Of a stretch of 64,000 bases of DNA, positions 31,901 through 40,240 are shown piece after piece. The DNA comes from Chromatiales bacterium (lineage in GTDB: Bacteria; Pseudomonadota; Gammaproteobacteria; Steroidobacterales; GCA-2729495). How positions within the stretch are numbered: the first letter of the stretch is position 1; every line of letters starts with the position of its first letter. Under the pieces are notes generated by a model. The model was not told where the DNA came from. It was given only the letters and a program-made list of their open reading frames with translations, and searched no databases. A program made the position numbers and the translations under genes. The DNA is taken from contig NZCC01000030.1 in the NCBI GenBank assembly GCA_002688175.1, positions 27,979 through 91,978 on the forward strand, in the 5' to 3' direction.

Positions 31901-32313
31901 CTGAGAAACGCATGTTGCAACAGGCCGAGAACCGGGTGGCAGATGCATTGAAGAAAACCCTGAGCGACCAGAAAGGTCGCTGGATGCTGTCAGATCAGCA
32001 TGAACAGGCCACGGTTGAGTTGCCGTTTACCAATACTGGTGCACATGACTTCGAACAGTCTGTAATCGACCGGACCTTTGTATGCGCAGATGGAATACGC
32101 TGGATTATCGATTACAAGACGAGCAGCCACGAGGGCGGCGATTTGCAGGTTTTTCTTGCTTCAGAAGCGACACGTTACCGCCCGCAGTTAAGCCGGTATC
32201 GCGATCTGTTACGCGCGACTGAAGACAGGGAGATACGAACGGCTCTTTACTTTCCGTTATTGCAGGTTTTTCATCTCGTAGATTGTGATGAATTACAGCG
32301 AACCGGCGAATGA
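28924..32313 (+). CDS. AddA/RecB-like UvrD-family helicase-nuclease
   Basis: Walker A QAPAGSGKTELLIQRYLRLL, ITFTRKATTEMRQRV, VDEFQDTSRSQYNLI, C-terminal WIIDYKTSSHEG nuclease motif. Confidence 0.95.
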   Translation: MSSPQIRPADEEVRKRALKPSCSFIVQAPAGSGKTELLIQRYLRLLAIVNEPEQVLAITFTRKATTEMRQRVELALQAARNGIEPDTEHLQLSYRLACAVVTRDERLSWGLAGHPSRLRIGTIDSINSRIGRRTPLSAGLTSANTLLEDTGPLYREVARRIIVCGKDDGELGEAIRLLLAHCDNVADRLETLLKMMLQRRDQWLRKIGSGKIDDPVALRAWLEATLGELIESQLRIAADKIPNDLADNIVTLLQDAAAGIVEIQPDAPVVAWAELQALPGLTIENLSLWRTLADTLLTKGGCWRKTLNKNSGFPPARKAEKQRALKVLETLPAYPNFEVALANIQALPDPHYSDTQWHVLAALFRVLPTMVAVLKQMFAERELTDYTEIAQEALHSLGSDDDVTELSLALDYQIQHILVDEFQDTSRSQYNLIKQLTAGWGSESGRSLFLVGDPMQSIYRFREAEVGLFIETQQHGIGDLKPESLTLKTNFRSDQAIVEWFNRVFRKVMGEGSDATTGAVQFKPSTPWLESTPDSGIFWHDVAYRQREDEGQKVAVLVAEIRNNYPDDSIGILVRSRSHAREVCSALRDRHIDYTATDLENLDDQQVVQDLLALTRAVTHLGDRLAWLACLRAPWTGLLLEDLHILAAENHETSLWQSINDPMICGRLSDDGQVRLAAFRYIMAATLDRRGAIGLRELIEGTWVRLHGPQTLNNTADFELVGRYLALLGTVEQGSDCIDGAELLHHLAEQPITRGGGDGQVQVMTMHKAKGLEFDSVILPCLGYKTRTSQKPVLLFHELPRTEGEEPLVVAPITPSAEKTDPLFELLWRFEQQQEAYELKRLLYVATTRARHRLHLFAQLQLDSDDTVTLTHPDKSTLLAELWSLLPDSFVTEAGKKLPGPVDKPRTWERKPEWFTVKTQRLRQVARPELPEFSTPVMDEVEFEWASLWARHVGTVVHRWLQQIATQGVENYNDVVIDNQRPALRRKLCQLGTEKRMLQQAENRVADALKKTLSDQKGRWMLSDQHEQATVELPFTNTGAHDFEQSVIDRTFVCADGIRWIIDYKTSSHEGGDLQVFLASEATRYRPQLSRYRDLLRATEDREIRTALYFPLLQVFHLVDCDELQRTGE

Positions 32314-33057
32314 AATTTCGTGGCGTCCATCCGGACCGACAGGGCCCGCCAAATTTAATGCCTGGGTGATTTCAGTCGGGGCACCTGGGCGTGCTTTCAG
32401 TTTTATTTGCAGTGCATAGTTCATCGGCGGTGTCAGCTCGATATTGCCGCCCACTTCGACCGGTCCGCCATCGTCTGACAGCATTCCCAATAAACGGCCA
32501 TCAGATGATACCGATTCGATGTCGAAAATAATCCTGTAGCTCCCGGTTGGCCCGCTGGTGCCGCCCATGAAATTGAGCGGAATGTCGGTGACCTGACCAG
32601 AGCCAATAAAGCGCGTTGGCCAGCCATCATTGATGTTCAATGCGGACAACTGAACCTGATAGCGTCCGGTGGTTATCGGCAGATTAAATTTACTGGCGAT
32701 TGGCCTCACCGGACCTGTAGCGTCGAGATCATGTATTGCCATATTGCCGGATACGCGTAGCGTGGCAGTGAACGAAATTTCGCTACCTGCGGCGCGGGTC
32801 ATAACACTCGCCGACAGGCGACCCAGCAACAGGGCGGCCGGACTCAGGTCCCAGTATGTATCATGCAACTGAATACCGTTGATATTAAGAGACCGTATGC
32901 GACCGTTCCAGGCAGTGCCATCAACACCATTAATCTGCACACTCCCAGGTCCGATAAACCTCAATTGGTTGGTAATGATGCTGGCCGGTACCGTGACGAT
33001 AATGAACAGGATGAAGCTGGCGATACCGACGCCGGTTAGCAGGTAAGTGCGGCGCAT
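32293..33057 (-). CDS. gspN: Type II secretion system protein N
   Basis: Single N-terminal TM; GspN-like pattern; last gene of the gspG-N series. Confidence 0.87.
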   Translation of the reverse strand: MRRTYLLTGVGIASFILFIIVTVPASIITNQLRFIGPGSVQINGVDGTAWNGRIRSLNINGIQLHDTYWDLSPAALLLGRLSASVMTRAAGSEISFTATLRVSGNMAIHDLDATGPVRPIASKFNLPITTGRYQVQLSALNINDGWPTRFIGSGQVTDIPLNFMGGTSGPTGSYRIIFDIESVSSDGRLLGMLSDDGGPVEVGGNIELTPPMNYALQIKLKARPGAPTEITQALNLAGPVGPDGRHEISFAGSL

Positions 33058-33062
33058 CGTAT

Positions 33063-33557
33063 TTAGCCGCCGCCTCGCGATAAAGTCAGGTTACAGTTAA
33101 CACGGCCCTTCGTACTGGTCGTGTCAATGTTGGCGGCTGTGGCCATTAATCCATATCGGCTCTTGAGGTCGCCGAGCCATTCTATGACGACATCAAACGG
33201 AGCATTCTCGAAGCGCAAGCGAATACTGCTGGTACCGTCCGGTTGATTGCGTTTCAGATACATAGCCAGACCATTATTGCGCGTTGAGCGATCGACGATG
33301 ACTACCAATGATTGATTGTCAGCACCCGGTGAAAGCTGGCCGGCACCGGATTGGGGCCCAATTCGTTCAGCTACCCGCTCAAGTTCAGACAATAACTCAC
33401 GTTTGTCAGCAACACGTTCATGACCCTTGTTCGTAGTGTTAACGATGGGTCGGATGGCAAGTATTATGATCAGAGCAATACCGGCAAGCATTGCCGCTAC
33501 GCTTACAAGTAATTGTTCACGTGGATCTAGTTTCTGGAACCATTCTTTCATCGGCAA
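33063..33557 (-). CDS. gspM: Type II secretion system protein M
   Basis: MKEWFQKLDPREQLLVSVAAMLAGIALIIILAIRPI; position in operon. Confidence 0.92.
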   Translation of the reverse strand: MPMKEWFQKLDPREQLLVSVAAMLAGIALIIILAIRPIVNTTNKGHERVADKRELLSELERVAERIGPQSGAGQLSPGADNQSLVVIVDRSTRNNGLAMYLKRNQPDGTSSIRLRFENAPFDVVIEWLGDLKSRYGLMATAANIDTTSTKGRVNCNLTLSRGGG

Positions 33558-33565
33558 TACCTAGA

Positions 33566-34837
33566 CTATGCGCCTGCAGGTTTGATCTGCAGGCGTCCAC
33601 GTACTTTGTCACCATCCGGGTTGGCAGACTGTATTTCGGCCTGTAAGCCGCTATCCTTCGATATCGATTCACGGATTTTATCCAGCGAATCTACATCGGG
33701 GGCCACAATTCGTAGTTCCATGATGCCAGAGCGGTAATTAATTGATTCGATCGCCGCTGCCTTGCCGCTCTGTTTGCTGACCGCACCAGCAACATGATCC
33801 AGTGTGCCCAGAAATCCAGAACCTGCGGCGGCGGGGTCTACTCTGCCCAGCGAGCGCAGCTTGCTCTCGAATAACGCGCGGGCATCGCGTATCTCCCGAA
33901 CTTCCGGAAACACATAATGCATGGCCTGTTCGATAGATTGATCCAGTCCGGCCACCTGTCTGTTAAGGCTTGAGATTTCAAGTATTTTCGAGCCGAGCAC
34001 GGTGATGGATAAGCCGATCAACAGAGCAGCTGCAACCCGCCAGAAAGGCCAGTAGACACCCAATGTTGAGCGGGGAGCATAGGTGCCCTGCAACAGATTG
34101 ATGCCAGGGGCAGCGATACTCTGTGCAGCCATGCGTGGCAGTCCGCCGTCAGGCAAAGTCTTGATATCAAGAGTCTCAACCCTGGAACGCAAGCGATCGA
34201 TAACGGGTTGCAGTGTGGTTTCGTACTCAGGCGTTACGTAAATCAGCAGGTTGATCGGTGGCGGTAGTTCATCTTCGTCAGTGCGAAGGTGGGAGCCTAA
34301 CCATACGTCAATCAATGTATTGATCGAACCAACATCAGTTGAAGCAACCTGTCCTGCAGAATGGCGTAATGTGGCTCGCTGTGCTTCAACCAGCAGGATC
34401 GTCGTATTAGGCATATCACCCAATGCATCAGCATCGGTATATATGCCGATGAGATCGAGTTCGACGGTCTGGATTTGCTCCAGCCAGACCTCCATTTTCC
34501 GGTGCTGCACAACTGCAACCGGTATCCGGTCGTTATCGTTGCGCTTGCCTACGGCGAAATGCAGCTCCTCGATGCTACCCGCCAGCTGATCTTCCATGGC
34601 AAATGGAATAGCCTGCAGTAACTTGGCATGATTTCGTATGGGCATATCGACGGACGTCCGCAATACATCGATACCCGGTACAAGCGCGATGATACGTTTG
34701 CCCTGAGCCACAGCTGCGACCGCCTGCATATCACCGTGTTCAATCGAGCCTTGCTGAGCCCCGAATTGATCGACACTGATCCATTCGACCGGTTCGGTCG
34801 GCAGGTCAGAAAAGCGCAATACAAGAAAATCAGCCAT
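33566..34837 (-). CDS. gspL: Type II secretion system protein L
   Basis: Cytoplasmic actin-like domain, TM, ferredoxin-like domain; NLLQGTYAPRSTLGVYWPFWRVAAALLIGL. Confidence 0.93.
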   Translation of the reverse strand: MADFLVLRFSDLPTEPVEWISVDQFGAQQGSIEHGDMQAVAAVAQGKRIIALVPGIDVLRTSVDMPIRNHAKLLQAIPFAMEDQLAGSIEELHFAVGKRNDNDRIPVAVVQHRKMEVWLEQIQTVELDLIGIYTDADALGDMPNTTILLVEAQRATLRHSAGQVASTDVGSINTLIDVWLGSHLRTDEDELPPPINLLIYVTPEYETTLQPVIDRLRSRVETLDIKTLPDGGLPRMAAQSIAAPGINLLQGTYAPRSTLGVYWPFWRVAAALLIGLSITVLGSKILEISSLNRQVAGLDQSIEQAMHYVFPEVREIRDARALFESKLRSLGRVDPAAAGSGFLGTLDHVAGAVSKQSGKAAAIESINYRSGIMELRIVAPDVDSLDKIRESISKDSGLQAEIQSANPDGDKVRGRLQIKPAGA

Positions 34838-34858
34838 ATGACAGAATTATAGATCCGA

Positions 34859-35839
34859 TCATTTAGTGTCGAAATACCGCAGCTTGGTCGTTACCAGTCC
34901 ATTCGAATCACGGTAGAGCAGACTGTACATAGTGAGCTGGGTAGTGCCAAGAGTTACCAGTACTTTAAGTTGAAAGAAGCGCGAGCCAACATCAAGGTAA
35001 CGGGTCGCAAATTCCGGCTTAATCAGCCCATCAGCATCATCCATGAAAGCAACCGTGCTGCCCTGAGCTGCAATAATAGAGCAATACGGCCGGTTGGCAC
35101 GCAGTGCTGATGCGTCCTGTGAACCTGAATTTTCCGCCATGGCCAGCAATAACGGGTCTTCGGCACTGTTTACGTTAATTTTCTGACCGCCCGGTAATGC
35201 GGCTACATACCGTTCGAGCAAACGATATTTGTCTTTATCAGGTGCCAGAGGATCAATGAATCCGTCCACGGCCATCAATTCAGTCGTGGTCGTAAACCAC
35301 GTGTTCGATGTGCGATAGGGAGGTGTTTGTGTGGTATAGGTACTGTCTTCGGCACCGCCAAATTCTTCAGCCTGATCAGGATCTATCCAGTCCAGAATTT
35401 TTGCGGCCAGATTTCGATCAAGATCGAGACGTTCGAGCAACCGGCTGAAAAAATCAACGGTTTGCTGATTTTTTTTTCCATCTACAACCAGTTCATTCAG
35501 GTTGAAACGACCCTGCATGTCGGTGATTTTACCGCGCACTGTGCCGCCTTCGAACGGGAGCGTTATTTCTTCATCCCAGCCCTCGCCTGGATAATCACAG
35601 TGCTGGTTGTCTTCGGTATCATTCTCATAGTCTTTACGCAAACCATCGGCGGCCATCAGTTCTGCGCCCCGCGCGAATTGAATGGCCTGATTGCGTAACA
35701 ACAGGGACTCGCTGCGTTGGATGTCGACATGTAATTCCCAGGCAAGTTCTGCCGCGAGAATTGTTGTAATTGCGACAACCAGCAAAGCAGTAATCAGGGC
35801 AATACCATGCTGGTGTGCGGATGTGTGTGAATAGTCCAT
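34859..35839 (-). CDS. gspK: Type II secretion system minor pseudopilin K
   Basis: QHGIALITALLVVAITTILAAELAWELHVDIQRSE; DMQGRFNLNELV. Confidence 0.95.
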   Translation of the reverse strand: MDYSHTSAHQHGIALITALLVVAITTILAAELAWELHVDIQRSESLLLRNQAIQFARGAELMAADGLRKDYENDTEDNQHCDYPGEGWDEEITLPFEGGTVRGKITDMQGRFNLNELVVDGKKNQQTVDFFSRLLERLDLDRNLAAKILDWIDPDQAEEFGGAEDSTYTTQTPPYRTSNTWFTTTTELMAVDGFIDPLAPDKDKYRLLERYVAALPGGQKINVNSAEDPLLLAMAENSGSQDASALRANRPYCSIIAAQGSTVAFMDDADGLIKPEFATRYLDVGSRFFQLKVLVTLGTTQLTMYSLLYRDSNGLVTTKLRYFDTK

Positions 35840-35841
35840 GA

Positions 35842-36483
35842 CTAGAGCAGGTCCACGATCCGGACGATCTCACCCCAGTCTGCCAGCATCAGTGTAATCC
35901 TGACCGCACCGGGATAGATAAAGCTGTCTGAATTTTGCTGGCGTAAGGGTGGCCACTGGGCGTGCCACTGTGACTGTGAATCCAGATATTCGATCCTGAT
36001 CTCGTCAACGTCATCGATCAACTCAAGTTGTCGAGGCTCCATCCCCAAGGGGTAATCCATGACGGGCCAATATTCGCGGAACAGGACTTCATCCTCTATG
36101 CGGTATTGGACACGTTGCAGTGTGCCACGCTGAACAGGTACCGGGTTACGCCAGCCTCCACGGCTGAGCCTGACAAGTGTGCCGTCAATCAGATCCGCGG
36201 TCAGTGGTGGTTCACTGCCCTGACCAAGAATGTCGCGAACATACCGGGGGTTCAGCTGAGCAAAGTCCTCGGTTAAATAACGTACTGTGCGCTGCAAAGC
36301 ACCGAGACGCTGAATCTGGTCCTTTGCGATCGCCTGTTGCGTCGCGATTGCATTCAGGCCGCCCAGTGCCAGCGCGCTAATAATGGCGAAGATAGTTATG
36401 GCTGTTAACAGTTCAATGAGTGTAAAACCATGGGCATACGGCGATCGTGCAACGCACCTGAATTGCTCACGGTATCGGGTCAT
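35842..36483 (-). CDS. gspJ: Type II secretion system minor pseudopilin J
   Basis: HGFTLIELLTAITIFAIISALALGGLNAI prepilin motif; position. Confidence 0.95.
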   Translation of the reverse strand: MTRYREQFRCVARSPYAHGFTLIELLTAITIFAIISALALGGLNAIATQQAIAKDQIQRLGALQRTVRYLTEDFAQLNPRYVRDILGQGSEPPLTADLIDGTLVRLSRGGWRNPVPVQRGTLQRVQYRIEDEVLFREYWPVMDYPLGMEPRQLELIDDVDEIRIEYLDSQSQWHAQWPPLRQQNSDSFIYPGAVRITLMLADWGEIVRIVDLL

Positions 36484-36983
36484 TCTGATGCCCCAAAATC
36501 TTCCTGCGGAGGCTCCCAGCCGGCGCCGAACCCAGAATCAGTTTCTCCGGTACCGGGTTGGGTTCCCGGTATAGCCGTAGTGGTCTGCGGTGGCCCGATA
36601 AAGCCGATCACGGTTGCCAGAATATCGTCTGGCGAGTCAGCAAAACTAACCGTGACATCGATACGGCGCATATCGAGTTGCGGAATTTTCGCGATCTTCA
36701 GTTCATAAACCCAGTCCATATGGGCCATTTCGACCTGGTCGCGACGGTTACCCGCATCGGGGTACTCGCCGGTTATCTGCAGTTTGGTGATCTGGTCAGT
36801 GGCAATCCAGCTCGCCAGGGTCTTGTCACGCAGACGGGTTGTGACACTCAGCGATTGGCTCATGCCACTGAAAACAGAGATCATTGCCAGGCTCAGGATG
36901 GCCATCGCAACCAGCACTTCGATGAGCGTGAATGCGCGGCAGTCTGTTCCCGGTTGTCGTTGCTTTATTGCCACTGTGCTCAA
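36480..36983 (-). CDS. gspI: Type II secretion system minor pseudopilin I
   Basis: RAFTLIEVLVAMAILSLAMISVFSGMSQ; 4-nt overlaps with neighbours. Confidence 0.95.
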   Translation of the reverse strand: MSTVAIKQRQPGTDCRAFTLIEVLVAMAILSLAMISVFSGMSQSLSVTTRLRDKTLASWIATDQITKLQITGEYPDAGNRRDQVEMAHMDWVYELKIAKIPQLDMRRIDVTVSFADSPDDILATVIGFIGPPQTTTAIPGTQPGTGETDSGFGAGWEPPQEDFGASE

Positions 36984-37573
36984 CCCCCGCCAGGCTCGAC
37001 CGAACCGTCGATATTGAATTCCAGCAGTTGACTTTCATTAGCAAATTTACGGCGAAAGCGAATAACAAAGGGGCTTATATCGCCTGTTGAATAAAGCCAG
37101 ACCTGTGGGCGATAGGCCTCAGGTTCAGCCTCCTCATCAGGGTCGGAACTGTCGTTCTGCGGTTCTTCCTGTGCGTCGAGGATGATCTCGCGACCTTCGA
37201 TTTCCAGTTCAATGACAATGCCTTCAGGCATCTGGCGTGGCTTGAGTAAAGTGCCCGGACCCATTACGGTCCATTTGGACTGACTCTGTGTTTCATCGCC
37301 CGGATCGTAATATTCGATGAAGTCTTCCTCAAAAATTGCGAATTCATAACCATCGGGGTAGAAACGCATGCCGAGTTCACGCCCTTGAGTCACGGCATCT
37401 TCACGAGCGACGTTCAGCAGCGCCTGGAGTCGGGCAGTTTCTTTTCCCAGTTCACTATCGTCACCGAGTACGCCGACCGACAACGTAAACATAGTAGCCA
37501 GGATACCGATAATGAACACCACAACGAGCAATTCGAGGAGTGAAAAGCCCGCTGAATGAATTGGTCTTGACAT
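36980..37573 (-). CDS. gspH: Type II secretion system minor pseudopilin H
   Basis: AGFSLLELLVVVFIIGILATMFTLSV prepilin motif. Confidence 0.93.
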   Translation of the reverse strand: MSRPIHSAGFSLLELLVVVFIIGILATMFTLSVGVLGDDSELGKETARLQALLNVAREDAVTQGRELGMRFYPDGYEFAIFEEDFIEYYDPGDETQSQSKWTVMGPGTLLKPRQMPEGIVIELEIEGREIILDAQEEPQNDSSDPDEEAEPEAYRPQVWLYSTGDISPFVIRFRRKFANESQLLEFNIDGSVEPGGG

Positions 37574-37614
37574 TGGAGCGTCCGGTGTCGGCGCCTGTTT
37601 GCCCGGCGCGTGCG

Positions 37615-38061
37615 CTAATCTATTGACCAGTTGCCTACGTCCGCATCAAGGCCTTCGCCACCTTGTTGGCCATCCCTGCCTAGTGAATAGACATCGTACT
37701 CACCCTGATTACCTGGATGCAGGTATAAGTAGGGCTGATCCCATGGATCTTTCGGCAAGCGATCCAGGTAACCGCCGGCAGGCCAGCGCACACTTGGATC
37801 CTGTGGTGGTGTAACCAGTGCATCAAGACCATCCTCAGTATCGGGGTAGCGGAAATTATCCAACCGGTACAGCTTGAGGGCACTCTCAATGGTGCGTATG
37901 TCCTGCAGAACCTTGACTGCCTGTGCATCGTCGATGCGGTTGATTACGTTCGGTGCAATCAACGCGGCGAGAATACCGAGGATCACGACGACGACCATTA
38001 TTTCGATCAGCGTAAATCCGTCATGATGAACAGCCTGGCAAGAAGTCTTTCTCGATGTCAT
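37615..38061 (-). CDS. gspG: Type II secretion system major pseudopilin G
   Basis: DGFTLIEIMVVVVILGILAALIAPNVINRIDDAQAVK...DIRTIESALKLYRLDNFRYPDTEDGLDALV; start MTSRKTSCQ preferred over the 38133 start. Confidence 0.96.
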   Translation of the reverse strand: MTSRKTSCQAVHHDGFTLIEIMVVVVILGILAALIAPNVINRIDDAQAVKVLQDIRTIESALKLYRLDNFRYPDTEDGLDALVTPPQDPSVRWPAGGYLDRLPKDPWDQPYLYLHPGNQGEYDVYSLGRDGQQGGEGLDADVGNWSID

Positions 38062-38152
38062 GAAAATAGCTCGTTTTTCTGAGATGATCCGGCGCACTCT
38101 AAAGCGACTGTTCGACCGTGTCAGCAACTTCAATCCCAGTATGAATTGATTT

Positions 38153-38167
38153 ATGGTGCTGCACCAT
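38153..38167. promoter_or_regulatory. Perfect dyad ATGGTGC-T-GCACCAT in the gspG/rhombosortase divergent spacer
   Basis: 7-bp arms around one central base, read directly in the sequence; operator role is hypothetical. Confidence 0.5.
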
Positions 38168-38209
38168 CGATCCTTGTCATTAACTTAGCCTACACAATGC
38201 ATTAATAAA

Positions 38210-38827
38210 ATGTCATTACCATATGATATAAAACGATATTTAGCAGATATCCCTGTCCATGCCATGCGCCCATGGTTATTGGTAGCCGTGTTAATGGCAG
38301 CTTTGCAATCCTTACCCGCAGACTGGCAAGCCATGCTACGTTTCGATCGTGCTGCGCTAGTTGCCGGGGAAGCATGGCGGCTGGTAACTGCAAATTTTAT
38401 CCACCTGGGATGGAACCACCTGATCCTGAATGTTGCAGGATTCCTTCTGATTGGTTGGTTATTTGCCGACGAAGTGTCGTCAGCGGTCTGGCTGGTCGTA
38501 TTACTTGCCTGCTGTCTGGCCGCGAGTCTTGGCCTGTACTGGTGGACCCCTGATGTCTATTGGGTGGTTGGGATGTCCGGGGCTTTGCACGGACTGTTCG
38601 TATTTGGTGCCTTAAGTTGGCTCAAACATAGCGATCGCATGGCCTGGGGGCTCTTGGCGGGGGTCACGGGTAAACTGCTGTGGGAGCAAACCATGGGCGC
38701 GATGCCGTTCTCGGAAGGAGTGGTCGGTGGGGCAGTTGTGACGGATGCACATCTGTGGGGTGCGCTCGGTGGGTTAATCACGGGAATTGCTTACCGCCTC
38801 TGGTACCGTTTCCGGGCACGGTTATAA
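38210..38827 (+). CDS. Rhombosortase-like rhomboid intramembrane serine protease
   Basis: WRLVTANFIHLGWNHLILNVAGF, catalytic GMSGALHGLFVFGALSW, C-terminal DAHLWGALGGLITG; adjacent to the T2SS operon. Confidence 0.88.
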   Translation: MSLPYDIKRYLADIPVHAMRPWLLVAVLMAALQSLPADWQAMLRFDRAALVAGEAWRLVTANFIHLGWNHLILNVAGFLLIGWLFADEVSSAVWLVVLLACCLAASLGLYWWTPDVYWVVGMSGALHGLFVFGALSWLKHSDRMAWGLLAGVTGKLLWEQTMGAMPFSEGVVGGAVVTDAHLWGALGGLITGIAYRLWYRFRARL

Positions 38828-38906
38828 TGCGCGGCTCACTGGACGGCTGGCCGACTAATGCAGAACACAAAAATTCTTAGCAGCTAATAAACAGGAGCGA
38901 CTAAGC

Positions 38907-39656
38907 ATGAATGGCGCGAAGATTCTTGACGGCAAACTGGCAATCGTCACCGGTGGATGTCAGGGCATTGGTAAGTCCACCGCCATCGCGCTGGCTGAAG
39001 CCGGGGCGAATATCGCAATCATCGATGTGGCTGACGCGGTCGAAGAGACTGCAGCTGAGATTCGAGAGTACGGCGTGGCGGCAAAAGCTTACCAGGCCAG
39101 CGTAATGGATTTTGATGAGATCACCCAAGGTATCGAACAGATCCACAAGGACTTTGGCGCCATCGATATTCTGGTTAACAACGCGGGCATCACCCGGGAT
39201 AACCTGCTGTTACGTATGAAGGAGGAGGACTGGGACCTGGTATTGGGTATCAATCTCAAGGGCGTATTCAATTGCACCAAAGCCGTTGCCCGAATCATGC
39301 TCAAGCAACGCAGGGGCAAGATCGTCAACGTTGCATCTGTGGTTGGAATCACAGGTAACGCCGGCCAGTGCAACTACTCCGCATCTAAAGCCGGTGTGAT
39401 TGGTTTCACTAAATCGTCAGCTCGTGAATTTGCATCCCGTGGAGTCTGCGTTAATGCCATAGCGCCCGGCTTTATCCAGACTGCGATGACCGATTCTCTG
39501 GGTGACGATACAAAGTCACAACTCGAACAGCAGATACCCATGCGGAAACTCGGCACACCCGAAGACGTTGCGAACGTGGTAGTCTTTCTTTCTGGACCGG
39601 CTTCTGACTATGTTACAGGAGAAGTTATCCGTATCGACGGCGGTATGGCGATGTAG
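38907..39656 (+). CDS. fabG: 3-oxoacyl-ACP reductase (SDR family)
   Basis: LAIVTGGCQGIGKSTA, NNAGITRDNLLLRMKEEDWDLVLGINLKGVFNCTKA, YSASKAGVIGFTKS; next to acpP and fabF. Confidence 0.93.
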   Translation: MNGAKILDGKLAIVTGGCQGIGKSTAIALAEAGANIAIIDVADAVEETAAEIREYGVAAKAYQASVMDFDEITQGIEQIHKDFGAIDILVNNAGITRDNLLLRMKEEDWDLVLGINLKGVFNCTKAVARIMLKQRRGKIVNVASVVGITGNAGQCNYSASKAGVIGFTKSSAREFASRGVCVNAIAPGFIQTAMTDSLGDDTKSQLEQQIPMRKLGTPEDVANVVVFLSGPASDYVTGEVIRIDGGMAM

Positions 39657-39925
39657 ATGGGGTCTGAGAGCCGCCAACTGCAGGTTGGCAGATACAATTT
39701 ATTCATGAAAGCGCCTCGCCAGTAAGCATTTAGCGGACCAAGCTGACTAGGCAAACAGTAGTATCTGCATGATTTAACAGGCAATAATTACCGCTTAAAG
39801 ATACTTGACGAAACTTGGCACAGTAGTAGCACGGCCGTTAACATTCCCTTAAAATACCCGCCGGCGAGTCCGGTTCCCGGATTGAACACAGTAAATACTC
39901 TGTAGTTAGAGAGGGAGAAAATAGT

Positions 39926-40168
39926 ATGAGCAGCATTGAGGAACAAGTTAAGAACATCGTGGCCGAACAACTCGGCGTCAAAGAGGAAGAGGTGACCAAC
40001 GTAGCATCTTTCGTCGATGATCTTGGCGCTGATTCGCTCGACACGGTTGAACTGGTTATGGCATTGGAAGAGGAATTTGAAACCGAAATTCCTGATGAAG
40101 ATGCGGAAAAAATTACGACCGTTCAACAAGCCATCGATTTCATAAAATCCCGTTCAGACGCGGCCTGA
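39926..40168 (+). CDS. acpP: Acyl carrier protein
   Basis: [72 protein letters not shown]. Confidence 0.99.
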   Translation: MSSIEEQVKNIVAEQLGVKEEEVTNVASFVDDLGADSLDTVELVMALEEEFETEIPDEDAEKITTVQQAIDFIKSRSDAA

Positions 40169-40174
40169 TCTCCA

Positions 40175-40195
40175 AGCCTGCGTATATTGCAGGCT
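40175..40195 (+). other. Hairpin AGCCTGC-gtatatt-GCAGGCT in the acpP-fabF spacer
   Basis: Perfect 7-bp stem, no following T run. Confidence 0.55.
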
Positions 40196-40240
40196 CAGGT
40201 CGCCTGGTGCGACTGTCTGACATTCATTTGAAGATATGAT

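Noticed and set aside
39788-40129. 113-aa minus-strand ORF over the acpP promoter and gene
   Set aside because: Mirrors acpP coding sequence; no independent evidence of a gene.
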